A stretch of 64,000 nt of DNA, taken from contig NZ_RKRG01000003.1 of the NCBI RefSeq assembly GCF_003814835.1, positions 186,001 through 250,000 on the forward strand. Reading direction: 5' to 3'. Position 1 is the stretch's first letter. Every line of letters begins with the position of its first letter. This document shows, piece after piece, positions 53,743 through 61,698 of this stretch. The notes beneath the pieces are model-generated. The model saw nothing but the letters and a program-made list of their open reading frames with translations, ran no database searches and was not told where the DNA came from. A program made the position numbers and the translations under genes. The DNA is from Methanobrevibacter gottschalkii DSM 11977 (lineage in GTDB: Archaea > Methanobacteriota > Methanobacteria > Methanobacteriales > Methanobacteriaceae).

Positions 53743-55299
53743 ATGAAGAATCTTGAAAAAACATTAAAATCAGTGACTGAAAATCCAAAATATATTTTCC
53801 GTTTAACAGTTCAAGGATTAATGGTTGGTATATTCGCTGGTTTGATGGTATGTTTATATCGATTTTTACTTTATGGTTCGGAACATATTTTAAGAGATTA
53901 TTTAAATATTATACATGGAAATATATTATATATTATTTTATTTTTCATTGCATTGGCTATAATGGGACTTTTAGTCGATTGGTTAATCAAATGGGAAGTT
54001 GATTCGGCTGGAAGTGGAATACCCCAAGTTTATGCTGAGGTAAAAGGGCATATGGAAGCTAACTGGGTTAAAATTCTTTTTTCTAAAATGGTATCAGGTG
54101 TTTTAACAGCTCTTGGTGGGTTGTCTCTTGGTCCTGAAGGCCCTTCAGTTCAAATTGGGGGTATGGCAGGAAAGGGTGTTGCCCGTTTATTTAAAGGATC
54201 CAAAACAGATGAATTAAGATTAATCTTAGTTGGTTCTGCTGTAGGTATTACAGCCGCATTTAATGCGCCATTGGCAGGAGTATTATTTGTTTTAGAAGAA
54301 ATCAATCATGGATTTGATAAAACATTAGTATTTATTGCACTGGTATCGGCTATTGTATCTGATTTTATATCAAAAGTTATCTTTGGTCAATCCACTGCTT
54401 TAACATTTCCAATTCATAATATTCCATTAGGAAATTATTGGTTACTTCTTGTTTTAGGTGTTTTAATCGGATTATTGGGTTATGTTTATAATATTGGTAT
54501 GATAAAATCAAGTGATTTCGTAAATCAGCTTAAAATCCCGTCTTGGCTTAAATTTGTATTGGTTTTTATGGTTTCTGGTGTTGTAGCATTGTTAATACCT
54601 GAAATAAGTGATGGCGGACACTTTATGATGGACATGTTGGATGTGGCTATGCCATCGCTGGGTGTTTTAGTATTTCTGCTAGTTTTAAAATACTTGTTCT
54701 CTTTGTTCTCATTCTCGTCAGGTGCGCCTGGAGGTATATTTTTACCGATTTTAGTATTGGGAGCATATATTGGTGCAGTATTTGGGGTTGTAATCGTTTC
54801 TGTATTTGGATTGGAACATACATTAATATATAAATTTGTGGTCATTTCAATGGCAGGATTTTTCGCCGCAACAGTAAGATCTCCGATTACAGGTGTTGTT
54901 TTAATTGCTGAGATGTGTGGTTCAACCGAATCATTAATTGCAATGATCATCGTTTCTTTAATAGCCTATGTTGTTCCTACACTTTTGGGTAATGAACCGA
55001 TTTATGAATCATTATATGATAGGCTGCTTTTAAAGAAAAACAGGGAATTTGTTAAAAAACCTTCAAAGCATGTTTTATCCGAATATTTAGTTCCACTTGA
55101 CTGTAATTATATAAATTTCAAAGTTAAAGATATTCCATTTCCAAAAAATGCTATTGTAGTTTCTGTTATCCGTAATGGTAAATATGTAATTCCGACAGAG
55201 GATTTTAAAATTAAATATAGTGATCAGATTCATATTTTAGCTGATGTTAATGATTATCCATTTGTTCGCGAGGAAATTGAAGAGTTGTTTGGTGGTTAG
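53743..55299 (+). CDS. ClC-type chloride channel/antiporter with TrkA-C domain
   Basis: A 518-aa ClC protein, about 10-12 membrane helices. Selectivity motifs are GSGIPQV (near residue 87), GPEGPSVQIGG (near 131; the canonical GREGP gating Glu is kept but Arg is Pro) and GIFLPILVLGAY (near 335). A cytosolic TrkA-C domain closes it (about residues 445-518). It exchanges or conducts Cl- and possibly other anions, with the C-terminal domain as a likely ligand sensor. Its TAG stop abuts the ATG of the nitroreductase gene, so the two are co-expressed. Confidence 0.88.
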   Translation: MKNLEKTLKSVTENPKYIFRLTVQGLMVGIFAGLMVCLYRFLLYGSEHILRDYLNIIHGNILYIILFFIALAIMGLLVDWLIKWEVDSAGSGIPQVYAEVKGHMEANWVKILFSKMVSGVLTALGGLSLGPEGPSVQIGGMAGKGVARLFKGSKTDELRLILVGSAVGITAAFNAPLAGVLFVLEEINHGFDKTLVFIALVSAIVSDFISKVIFGQSTALTFPIHNIPLGNYWLLLVLGVLIGLLGYVYNIGMIKSSDFVNQLKIPSWLKFVLVFMVSGVVALLIPEISDGGHFMMDMLDVAMPSLGVLVFLLVLKYLFSLFSFSSGAPGGIFLPILVLGAYIGAVFGVVIVSVFGLEHTLIYKFVVISMAGFFAATVRSPITGVVLIAEMCGSTESLIAMIIVSLIAYVVPTLLGNEPIYESLYDRLLLKKNREFVKKPSKHVLSEYLVPLDCNYINFKVKDIPFPKNAIVVSVIRNGKYVIPTEDFKIKYSDQIHILADVNDYPFVREEIEELFGG

Positions 55300-55800
55300 A
55301 TGAGTTTAATTTTTAAAAGAAAAAGTGTTCGTAAATTTAAGGATGAAAAAGTTAGTGAGGAGGTAATAACTAATCTATTAAAAGCAGGTATGCAAGCACC
55401 TTCGTCATGCAATTCTCAACCCTGGGAATTCATTGTTGTATCAAAAAAGGAAGATAAATTAGCCATTTCTCAAATGCATCAATTTGCAAAACCGGCTGCC
55501 AATGCATCTCATTTGATAATTACTGTAGGAAATCTTAATGAAGCAAAAGTCATTAGGATGATCGAACAGGACTTAGGGGCTTGTAATGAAAACATTTTAC
55601 TTCAGGCTACTCATGAGGGTCTTGGTGCTGTATGGTTAGGTTTCCATCCAATCGAAGATAGAACACTAAAATTAAAAGAATATTTGAATATTCCGGATCA
55701 TTGTATTCCATTTTCAGTAATTTGTGTTGGATATCCTGCCCATGAAAGTGAAATAAAAATTAGATATGATGAATCTAAAGTTCATTTTGATAAATATTAA
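55300..55800 (+). CDS. Nitroreductase family protein (FMN), second copy
   Basis: A 166-aa nitroreductase beginning at the base after the ClC stop. It starts FKRKSVRKFKDEKVSEE and has APSSCNSQPWEFIVV, the FMN-contact loop, and a GLGAVWLGFHP block. It is paralogous to the enzyme at 34169; both end in a DESK/R-V/IHYE/DKY tail. Probably reduces flavins, quinones or nitro compounds. Confidence 0.85.
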   Translation: MSLIFKRKSVRKFKDEKVSEEVITNLLKAGMQAPSSCNSQPWEFIVVSKKEDKLAISQMHQFAKPAANASHLIITVGNLNEAKVIRMIEQDLGACNENILLQATHEGLGAVWLGFHPIEDRTLKLKEYLNIPDHCIPFSVICVGYPAHESEIKIRYDESKVHFDKY

Positions 55801-55879
55801 GCAATTTTTCTAAAATACTGATTTTTTTAATGGTGTTTTATATATTATTAAAATTATATTCATTTTTAGAGGTGGCTTC

Positions 55880-56593
55880 ATGTATAAAAGGATATTTTCA
55901 ATATTAATTGTCATGGTCTTTTTGATGTTTTCAGTTAGTGCTGTTTTTGCTGAATCTGATGCTGTTCAAGATACGGGTGGGGAGAGTACTTCACGAATCA
56001 TTAATGTAAAAGTTATCTGGAATGATGATGGCCAAACAAATAATCGTCCTGATTCAGTTACTGTAAGGCTTTTAAATAATGGGAGTGTTGTTGATTCAGT
56101 AATATTAAATGAAAGTAATTTTTGGAATGGTACTTTTAAAATACTTGATAATGGAAATTATGACGTTGAAGAGACAGGTGATCTTTCTTCATATTCGATT
56201 TCTTTAACTGGCGATATGGATAATGGTTTTGTAATTACAAACACTATTAAGCAAGCTCCAAATAACGGCAGTGATGATATGATTGTTGATGAAAATTCTA
56301 CAGATAATTCATCAGATGATGTTAATGGTATTATTGATGATTCCAATCATACTGTTGATCAAAATGATGCTAAAGATGAAAATCAAACAGAAAATATTTC
56401 CCAAGCAAAAAATACAACTTATAATAATAATGATAAAGAAAAACAGGTAATAAAAAAAGAAAATAAATCTGTTAAAAAGAATAATACAAACATAACGGGG
56501 ATTAAATTAAAAAACACAGGACTTCCTGTTGTGGTTTTAGTTGTAGTGTTATTTATTATAGTCATTACTCCAATTTCACGTTGGAAAAAATAA
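55880..56593 (+). CDS. Cna-B-domain surface protein with C-terminal anchor
   Basis: A 237-aa secreted protein: signal peptide (hydrophobic residues 5-22), one Cna protein B-type domain (residues ~38-120: VKVIWNDDGQTNNRPDSV, VRLLNNG, YDVEETGD, ending VITNTI), a Asp/Asn/Lys-rich linker of about 75 residues, then KNTGLP, a membrane helix (VVVLVVVLFIIVI) and RWKK. The layout copies Gram-positive pilin-like wall proteins. NTGLP before the membrane helix resembles sortase-type sorting signals but is not LPXTG; whether it is cut is unknown. ATG 55880 follows GAGGTGG. Confidence 0.75.
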   Translation: MYKRIFSILIVMVFLMFSVSAVFAESDAVQDTGGESTSRIINVKVIWNDDGQTNNRPDSVTVRLLNNGSVVDSVILNESNFWNGTFKILDNGNYDVEETGDLSSYSISLTGDMDNGFVITNTIKQAPNNGSDDMIVDENSTDNSSDDVNGIIDDSNHTVDQNDAKDENQTENISQAKNTTYNNNDKEKQVIKKENKSVKKNNTNITGIKLKNTGLPVVVLVVVLFIIVITPISRWKK

Positions 56594-56765
56594 TCTAGAA
56601 TATGCGGATGGTTTTTTATCTGCATATAATTTATTTTTTTAAAACTCTTTTAGTTTTGAATTAATTATCTTAGAATTATTTAGGCAAATATAAATAAGAA
56701 TAGCAATAATATTTTATTTAATAACTTAAAAGTTATAAGTTGATATTTTTTATAGAGGTTAAACT

Positions 56766-57737
56766 ATGGTAAGTGTAAACATTGAAGCAAAAAAAACCGT
56801 AGATGTAATGATTGAAAAAGCAGATGCATTAAACATCGCTGTAGAAACCTTAAAAAATGGTGCTACTGTTTTAGATTGTGGTGTAAATGTTGATGGAAGT
56901 TTTAAAGCAGGTGAACTTTATACTAAAGTTTGTCTCGGCGGACTTGCAGATGTTGGAATTTCTATTCCAGGAGATTTGTCTGAAAAATTCGCTCTTCCTT
57001 CAGTAAAAATTAAAACAGACTCACCATCCATCTCAACATTAGGTTCTCAAAAAGCAGGATGGTCCGTATCTGTTGGAGATTTCTTTGCACTTGGTTCTGG
57101 TCCTGCAAGAGCAATTGCATTAAAGCCAGCTGAAACTTATGAGGAAATTGATTATGTTGATAGTGAAGCTGATTTAGCTATTTTAACTTTAGAAGCTGAT
57201 GTATTGCCTGGTGAAGAAGTTGCTCAATATATTGCTGATGAATGCAAAGTTGATGTTAAAAATGTATACTTACTCGTAGCTCCTACTTCATCTCTCGTTG
57301 GATCTATTCAAATATCTGGTAGAGTAGTTGAAAACGGAACTTACAAAATGTTGGAAGCTATCAAATTTGATGTAACCAAAGTAAAACATGCAGCGGGTAT
57401 TGCACCTATTGCACCAATTGACCCGGATGGACTTAAGGCGATGGGCAAAACTAACGACGCAGTATTGTTTGGTGGAAGAACTTATTACTATGTGGAATCT
57501 GATGAAAACGATGATATTTCTGATGTTGCAGCTAAATTGCCATCTTCTGCTGCTGACGGATATGGCAAACCATTCTTTGATGTATTTAAAGAAGCTGAAT
57601 TCGATTTCTACAAAATTGATAAGGGAATGTTCGCTCCTGCTGAAGTTGTAATCAATGACTTAACTACCGGTAAAATTTACAAAGAAGGATTTGTTAATGT
57701 GGAGTTGCTTAAAAAATCCTTCGGATTAGATGAATAA
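56766..57737 (+). CDS. mch: Methenyltetrahydromethanopterin cyclohydrolase
   Basis: A 323-aa enzyme of the C1 pathway of methanogenesis. It interconverts formyl-H4MPT and methenyl-H4MPT. The N-terminus (VSVNIEAKKTVDVMIEKAD) and the LGSGPARAIA block, DCGVNVDGSFKAG, and APTSSLVGSIQISGR are typical of archaeal Mch, and its length is the usual one. ATG 56766 follows GAGGTT. A stem-loop terminator overlaps the stop. Functionally linked to mptG (38013), which makes its carrier. Confidence 0.95.
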   Translation: MVSVNIEAKKTVDVMIEKADALNIAVETLKNGATVLDCGVNVDGSFKAGELYTKVCLGGLADVGISIPGDLSEKFALPSVKIKTDSPSISTLGSQKAGWSVSVGDFFALGSGPARAIALKPAETYEEIDYVDSEADLAILTLEADVLPGEEVAQYIADECKVDVKNVYLLVAPTSSLVGSIQISGRVVENGTYKMLEAIKFDVTKVKHAAGIAPIAPIDPDGLKAMGKTNDAVLFGGRTYYYVESDENDDISDVAAKLPSSAADGYGKPFFDVFKEAEFDFYKIDKGMFAPAEVVINDLTTGKIYKEGFVNVELLKKSFGLDE

Positions 57738-57760
57738 TTTTATTCATCTTTTTTCTTTTT
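57729..57760 (+). terminator. Hairpin plus T-tract after mch
   Basis: GATGAATA (57729-57736) and TATTCATC (57741-57748) form a perfect 8-bp stem with a 4-nt loop, followed by a T-rich run. It overlaps the mch stop codon. Confidence 0.75.
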
Positions 57761-57874
57761 TATATTTATTTAATTATTCTTAACTTATTGTCTTCACTTA
57801 ATTTTAAATATTATTATTTTTAAAAGTAATACTAACTACTCTTTATGAGTGTTTAATCTATGAAGGTGTTTAAT

Positions 57875-58705
57875 ATGGAAATAATAGATATTATTAAAGA
57901 AGCATTTATTTTCCCATCAAATAATTTAGAAAAACTTGCAATTTATATAGTTTTAACATTTGTAATGGGAATGTTAGTTGTTGGGGGAATATTTTCTTTC
58001 GTATTCAGTAGTCAGTCTAGTGCTCTTTTAATTGTTGGTTTAATATTATGTATTGCTGCAATAATTTTAGCATTGATAATATCAGGTTATCAACTTAAAA
58101 TCATGAAATCTGGTATTGACCAGGATGAAGAGGCTCCTGCATTTGACTGGAAGAATGATGGAATAAATGGTATTAAAGTAATAGTTCTTGGTATTGTATA
58201 CTTTATTATTCCTGCCATTATTGTTGGAATTGTAGCATTAATTACTAATGTTCCGGGCAATTTAGTGCAAATCATTCAGGAATATTCTACAAGTATAAAT
58301 GCAACTGCTGCTGTTAACTCTACTGCATCCGCAATGCCTGCTGTATCAAGTGCTAGTTGGGCAGCATTAGGAACTTCATTAGCTATTACCGCTATTATTG
58401 CATTTGTTTTATTCATAATATTTGCATTCATTCAAACTATGGGTCAGGCAAGATTAGCAAATACGGGTAGTCTTGGCAATGGACTTAATATTGTTGAAGC
58501 AGCAAAAGACATTTCAAGAATTGGTGTAGGTAAGGTAATTGCTGTTATTCTTTTAGTGTTTATAGTTATAATGGTTATTCAAGGAATTTTAGGATATATT
58601 TATGGTCAAATCCCACAATTATCAATTATTTCAATTATAATAACTCCTTACTTCGTATTCTTTACACAAAGGGCATATGGGTTATTATATTCTGATATTG
58701 CATAA
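57875..58705 (+). CDS. DUF4013 membrane protein
   Basis: A 276-aa polytopic membrane protein of the DUF4013 family, common in Methanobacteriales. It starts at ATG 57875 (MEIIDIIKEAFIFPSN) with AAGGTG upstream; earlier ATG 57860 precedes that ribosome site. Six or so hydrophobic segments include IYIVLTFVMGMLVVGGIF and ITAIIAFVLFIIFAFI. The N-terminal amphipathic helix and the loop GIDQDEEAPAFDWKNDG are typical. Function unknown. AAAAGTAATACT (57822-57833) upstream matches part of the palindrome near 4066. Confidence 0.75.
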   Translation: MEIIDIIKEAFIFPSNNLEKLAIYIVLTFVMGMLVVGGIFSFVFSSQSSALLIVGLILCIAAIILALIISGYQLKIMKSGIDQDEEAPAFDWKNDGINGIKVIVLGIVYFIIPAIIVGIVALITNVPGNLVQIIQEYSTSINATAAVNSTASAMPAVSSASWAALGTSLAITAIIAFVLFIIFAFIQTMGQARLANTGSLGNGLNIVEAAKDISRIGVGKVIAVILLVFIVIMVIQGILGYIYGQIPQLSIISIIITPYFVFFTQRAYGLLYSDIA

Positions 58706-58732
58706 GGAAAGTAATTTTTATTTTCCTTTTTT
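58704..58732 (+). terminator. Hairpin plus T-tract after DUF4013 gene
   Basis: AAGGAAA (58704-58710) and TTTCCTT (58722-58728) are 7-bp arms around an 11-nt loop, followed by T residues. Confidence 0.6.
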
Positions 58733-58818
58733 TTCACTTTTTTTTGTTGATTTTTATTTAATTAGAAAAGTTTTTATTCAATGAAACTTATAACTTGTAT
58801 TATTAGGAGATGTATATT

Positions 58819-59364
58819 ATGTCTGATTTAAAAGGTACTAAAACTGAAGAAAATTTAAAAGCAGCATTTGCTGGTGAGTCTCAAGCACATACTAAATATC
58901 AATACTTCGCAGCTAAAGCTAAAGAAGAAGGTTATGTCCAAATCCATGATATTTTCATGGAAACTTCTAAAAATGAAAGAGAACATGCTAAAATCTGGTT
59001 TAAATTATTAAATGATGAAGCTATTCCTGATACAATAGCTAATCTCAATGCTGCTGCTGACGGTGAAAACGAAGAATGGACTTCCATGTACAAAGAATTC
59101 GCTGAAACCGCTAAGGAAGAAGGTTTCCCAATGATTGCATTCCTATTTGAAAAAGTAGGTGCAATTGAAAAAGAACATGAAGCAAGATACAGAACATTAC
59201 TCGATAATGTTGAAAAAGAAACTGTATTCAACAAAGCTGAAGATATTGAATGGAAATGTGAAAACTGCGGATTTATATTTTCAGGTCCTAATGCTCCTGA
59301 AAAATGTCCAGTTTGCGGACTTCCAAAAGCACACTTTGAAGAAAGAGCTACTAACTTCAAATAA
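58819..59364 (+). CDS. Rubrerythrin, first copy
   Basis: A 181-aa rubrerythrin. ATG 58819 is selected because AGGAGA (58805-58810) lies 8 nt before it; ATG 58810 falls inside. The ferritin-like diiron domain uses [13 protein letters not shown] and [20 protein letters not shown] helices, and the C-terminal rubredoxin domain has CENCGFIF and CPVCGLP Cys pairs. It reduces hydrogen peroxide with electrons from rubredoxin. It stands directly before a second rubrerythrin gene, 89 nt away. Confidence 0.92.
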   Translation: MSDLKGTKTEENLKAAFAGESQAHTKYQYFAAKAKEEGYVQIHDIFMETSKNEREHAKIWFKLLNDEAIPDTIANLNAAADGENEEWTSMYKEFAETAKEEGFPMIAFLFEKVGAIEKEHEARYRTLLDNVEKETVFNKAEDIEWKCENCGFIFSGPNAPEKCPVCGLPKAHFEERATNFK

Positions 59365-59453
59365 TCTTTCTACTTTTTATTTTTTTAATTTTTAGTTAGT
59401 AACTTAATATTAAATATTCATAATTTTATATTTTATTTTACGGAGATGAAAAC

Positions 59454-59999
59454 ATGGCAGATTTAAAAGGCACTAAAACTGAAGAAAATTTAAAAGCAGC
59501 ACTCGCTGGTGAATCTCAAGCACGTGTAAAATATGAATTTTACGCATCCCAAGCTAAAAAAGACGGTTATGTGGAAATCAAAGAGATTTTCCAAGAATCA
59601 TCTGATAATGAAAAAGAACATGCAAAAATATGGTTTAAACTTTTAAATGGTGGTAAAGTACCTGATACCAAAATTAACCTTGCAGATGCAGCTGCTGGTG
59701 AACATGAAGAATGGACTTCAATGTACAAAGGATTTGCTGCAACTGCACGTGAAGAAGGTTTAGATGATATTGCAGACTTATTTGATGCTGCAGCCGCTAC
59801 TGAAAAAGCTCATGAAGACAGGTATAATGCTTTATCAGATAAGATTAAAGCAGGTAAAGTATTTAAAAAGGATGAAGAAATCGCATGGAAATGTAACAAC
59901 TGCGGATACATCCATTATGGAAAGGAAGCTCCTGAAGTATGTCCATTATGTGATCACCCACAAGCTCATTTCAGAAAACAAGATACTAGTTATATCTAA
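59454..59999 (+). CDS. Rubrerythrin, second copy
   Basis: A 181-aa paralogue of the preceding gene with the same domain order; the first 16 residues are nearly identical ([16 protein letters not shown]). Diiron helices ESQARVKYEFYASQ and EEGLDDIADLFDAAAATEKAHEDRY and the rubredoxin pairs CNNCGYIH and CPLCDHP are kept. ATG 59454 follows GGAGATG. The tandem copies probably arose by duplication and cover peroxide defence together with ferritin. Confidence 0.92.
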   Translation: MADLKGTKTEENLKAALAGESQARVKYEFYASQAKKDGYVEIKEIFQESSDNEKEHAKIWFKLLNGGKVPDTKINLADAAAGEHEEWTSMYKGFAATAREEGLDDIADLFDAAAATEKAHEDRYNALSDKIKAGKVFKKDEEIAWKCNNCGYIHYGKEAPEVCPLCDHPQAHFRKQDTSYI

Positions 60000-60008
60000 T
60001 TGAAAACT

Positions 60009-60034
60009 GGAGTTTTTATAACTCCTCTCTTTTT
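60009..60034 (+). terminator. Hairpin plus T-tract after second rubrerythrin
   Basis: GGAGTT (60009-60014) and AACTCC (60020-60025) pair around a 5-nt loop, followed by TCTCTTTTT. Confidence 0.65.
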
Positions 60035-60068
60035 ATAATAGCAATTTAGTAATTAGTAATTTGATATT

Positions 60069-61478
60069 ATGATTGAAAATAATATATGTTTATTAACAGA
60101 TAGCTATAAAGTAACACATCATTATTTTTACCCTAAAGGAACAGAAAAAATCTATTCATACCTTGAAAGCAGATTAGGTTCTGAATTTAATAAAACTATT
60201 TTTTATGGACTCCAATATATTATTAAAAAATATTTAGAAGGTTCTGTCGTAAATCAGCAAAAAATTGAAGAAGCTGATAAACTTATTTCCAATCACATTG
60301 GTGAAGATATATTCAATAAGGATGGCTGGTATTATATTTTAGACAACTATGATGGTTATCTTCCAATTGAAATAAAAGCAGTACCTGAAGGAACACCTGT
60401 TAATGTTAGTAATGTATTGATGAGCGTAGAAAATACTGATAAAAAATCATTCTGGTTAGTTAATTACTTGGAATCTTTATTATTGCAAGTCTGGTATCCT
60501 TCGACTGTTGCAACATTATCTGCAGAGGTAAGAAAATTATCAAAATTTTACCTTGAAGTTACTGGTTCTTCAAAAGACAATTTAGATTTCATGTTGCATG
60601 ATTTCGGATATCGCGGAGCTAGTTCAACAGAATCATCAATGTTAGCTGGTTCAGCTCATTTACTCAGTTTTTCCGGAACTGACACTATTCCTGCTCTATT
60701 AATTCCTAAAAATTATTATAATGATTCAAATTTATATGGATTTTCAGTTCAAGCAACGGAACACAGTGTAATGACTTCATTAGGTCCTAAAGGTGAATTT
60801 GATCAAATTTTGAATGTAATTGATAATGCTAAAAATGGAATATTGTCTATGGTTATAGATTCATATGATTATAAAAATTTTTTAACCGAAGCTGGAAAAT
60901 CAGATAGCCAATTAAATAAAGCTATAAATGATTTTTTAGCAGTTGAAGGAAATAAAGTTGTATTTAGACCGGATAGTGGTGAACCTGTATCAACAACAAT
61001 TGACTGTTTGAATATCCTGGGAAAAGGTTTCGGATCTTATCTAACTGACAAAGGTTATAAGGTATTTGATTCAAATATTGGTCTTTTATGGGGTGATGGT
61101 TTAGACTATCATAAAATTAGGGATATATTATTTGCAATGAAATCTAATGGCTGGGCGGCTGAAAACATTATCTTTGGTATGGGTGGAGGCCTTCACACCT
61201 ATGTAAATCGTGATACTCAGAGAAATGCATTTAAATGTTCAGCACAATTACGTGATGGCAAGTGGTTTGATATTTATAAAAATCCATTGGATTCCAGTAA
61301 AAAATCTAAAACAGGTAGGTTTAAATTAATTAATGAAAATAATTCATTTAAAACAATATCAATTGATGGATATGGTGATGATTGTCTCAGAACTGTATTT
61401 AAAAATGGAAAATTGCTAATTGAAGATACATTTGCAGATATAAAATCAAAAACGTTAAATTATTCAAATTTTTTGTAA
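60069..61478 (+). CDS. nadV: Nicotinamide phosphoribosyltransferase
   Basis: A 469-aa enzyme of the NAMPT/NadV family. It makes NMN from nicotinamide and PRPP, the two-step NAD salvage. Family motifs are SYKVTHHYFYPKGTEKIYSY at the N-terminus, FGYRGASSTESSMLAGSAHL near 195, ATEHSVMTSLG near 230, FRPDSGEP near 302, and the catalytic-site GMGGGLHTYVNRDTQRNAFK near 373 (quoted in full length of 20). It is uncommon in methanogens and may reflect use of host- or diet-derived nicotinamide. It needs an NMN adenylyltransferase, not seen here. No strong ribosome site is visible before ATG 60069. Confidence 0.88.
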   Translation: MIENNICLLTDSYKVTHHYFYPKGTEKIYSYLESRLGSEFNKTIFYGLQYIIKKYLEGSVVNQQKIEEADKLISNHIGEDIFNKDGWYYILDNYDGYLPIEIKAVPEGTPVNVSNVLMSVENTDKKSFWLVNYLESLLLQVWYPSTVATLSAEVRKLSKFYLEVTGSSKDNLDFMLHDFGYRGASSTESSMLAGSAHLLSFSGTDTIPALLIPKNYYNDSNLYGFSVQATEHSVMTSLGPKGEFDQILNVIDNAKNGILSMVIDSYDYKNFLTEAGKSDSQLNKAINDFLAVEGNKVVFRPDSGEPVSTTIDCLNILGKGFGSYLTDKGYKVFDSNIGLLWGDGLDYHKIRDILFAMKSNGWAAENIIFGMGGGLHTYVNRDTQRNAFKCSAQLRDGKWFDIYKNPLDSSKKSKTGRFKLINENNSFKTISIDGYGDDCLRTVFKNGKLLIEDTFADIKSKTLNYSNFL

Positions 61479-61656
61479 TATAATAATTATTGTAAGCTGA
61501 TACTATTGAAGATAGAAGTTATTGGAAGAGAGTAAATTGTTGTATGAATAGCAAACCAATTTCATTAATTTTTTTAATTTTTACTATTTTTTCTAAAATT
61601 TACTAGATTATTTATAAGATGTAGTTTAAAATAATAATATGGTAATATAATTTTAT

Positions 61657-61669
61657 ATCGCTTTGCGAT
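61657..61669 (+). promoter_or_regulatory. Small stem-loop in leader of protease gene
   Basis: ATCGC (61657-61661) and GCGAT (61665-61669) pair around TTT, within partly complementary AT-rich flanks, 15 nt before the GGAGGA ribosome site. It could affect translation or be incidental. Confidence 0.3.
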
Positions 61670-61698
61670 TAAATTATTTAAAAAGGAGGAAAATATAA

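Noticed and set aside
59159-59395. Overlapping plus-strand frame in rubrerythrin
   Set aside because: A frame-shifted shadow of rubrerythrin with Lys/Leu bias; the same shadow occurs in the second copy.
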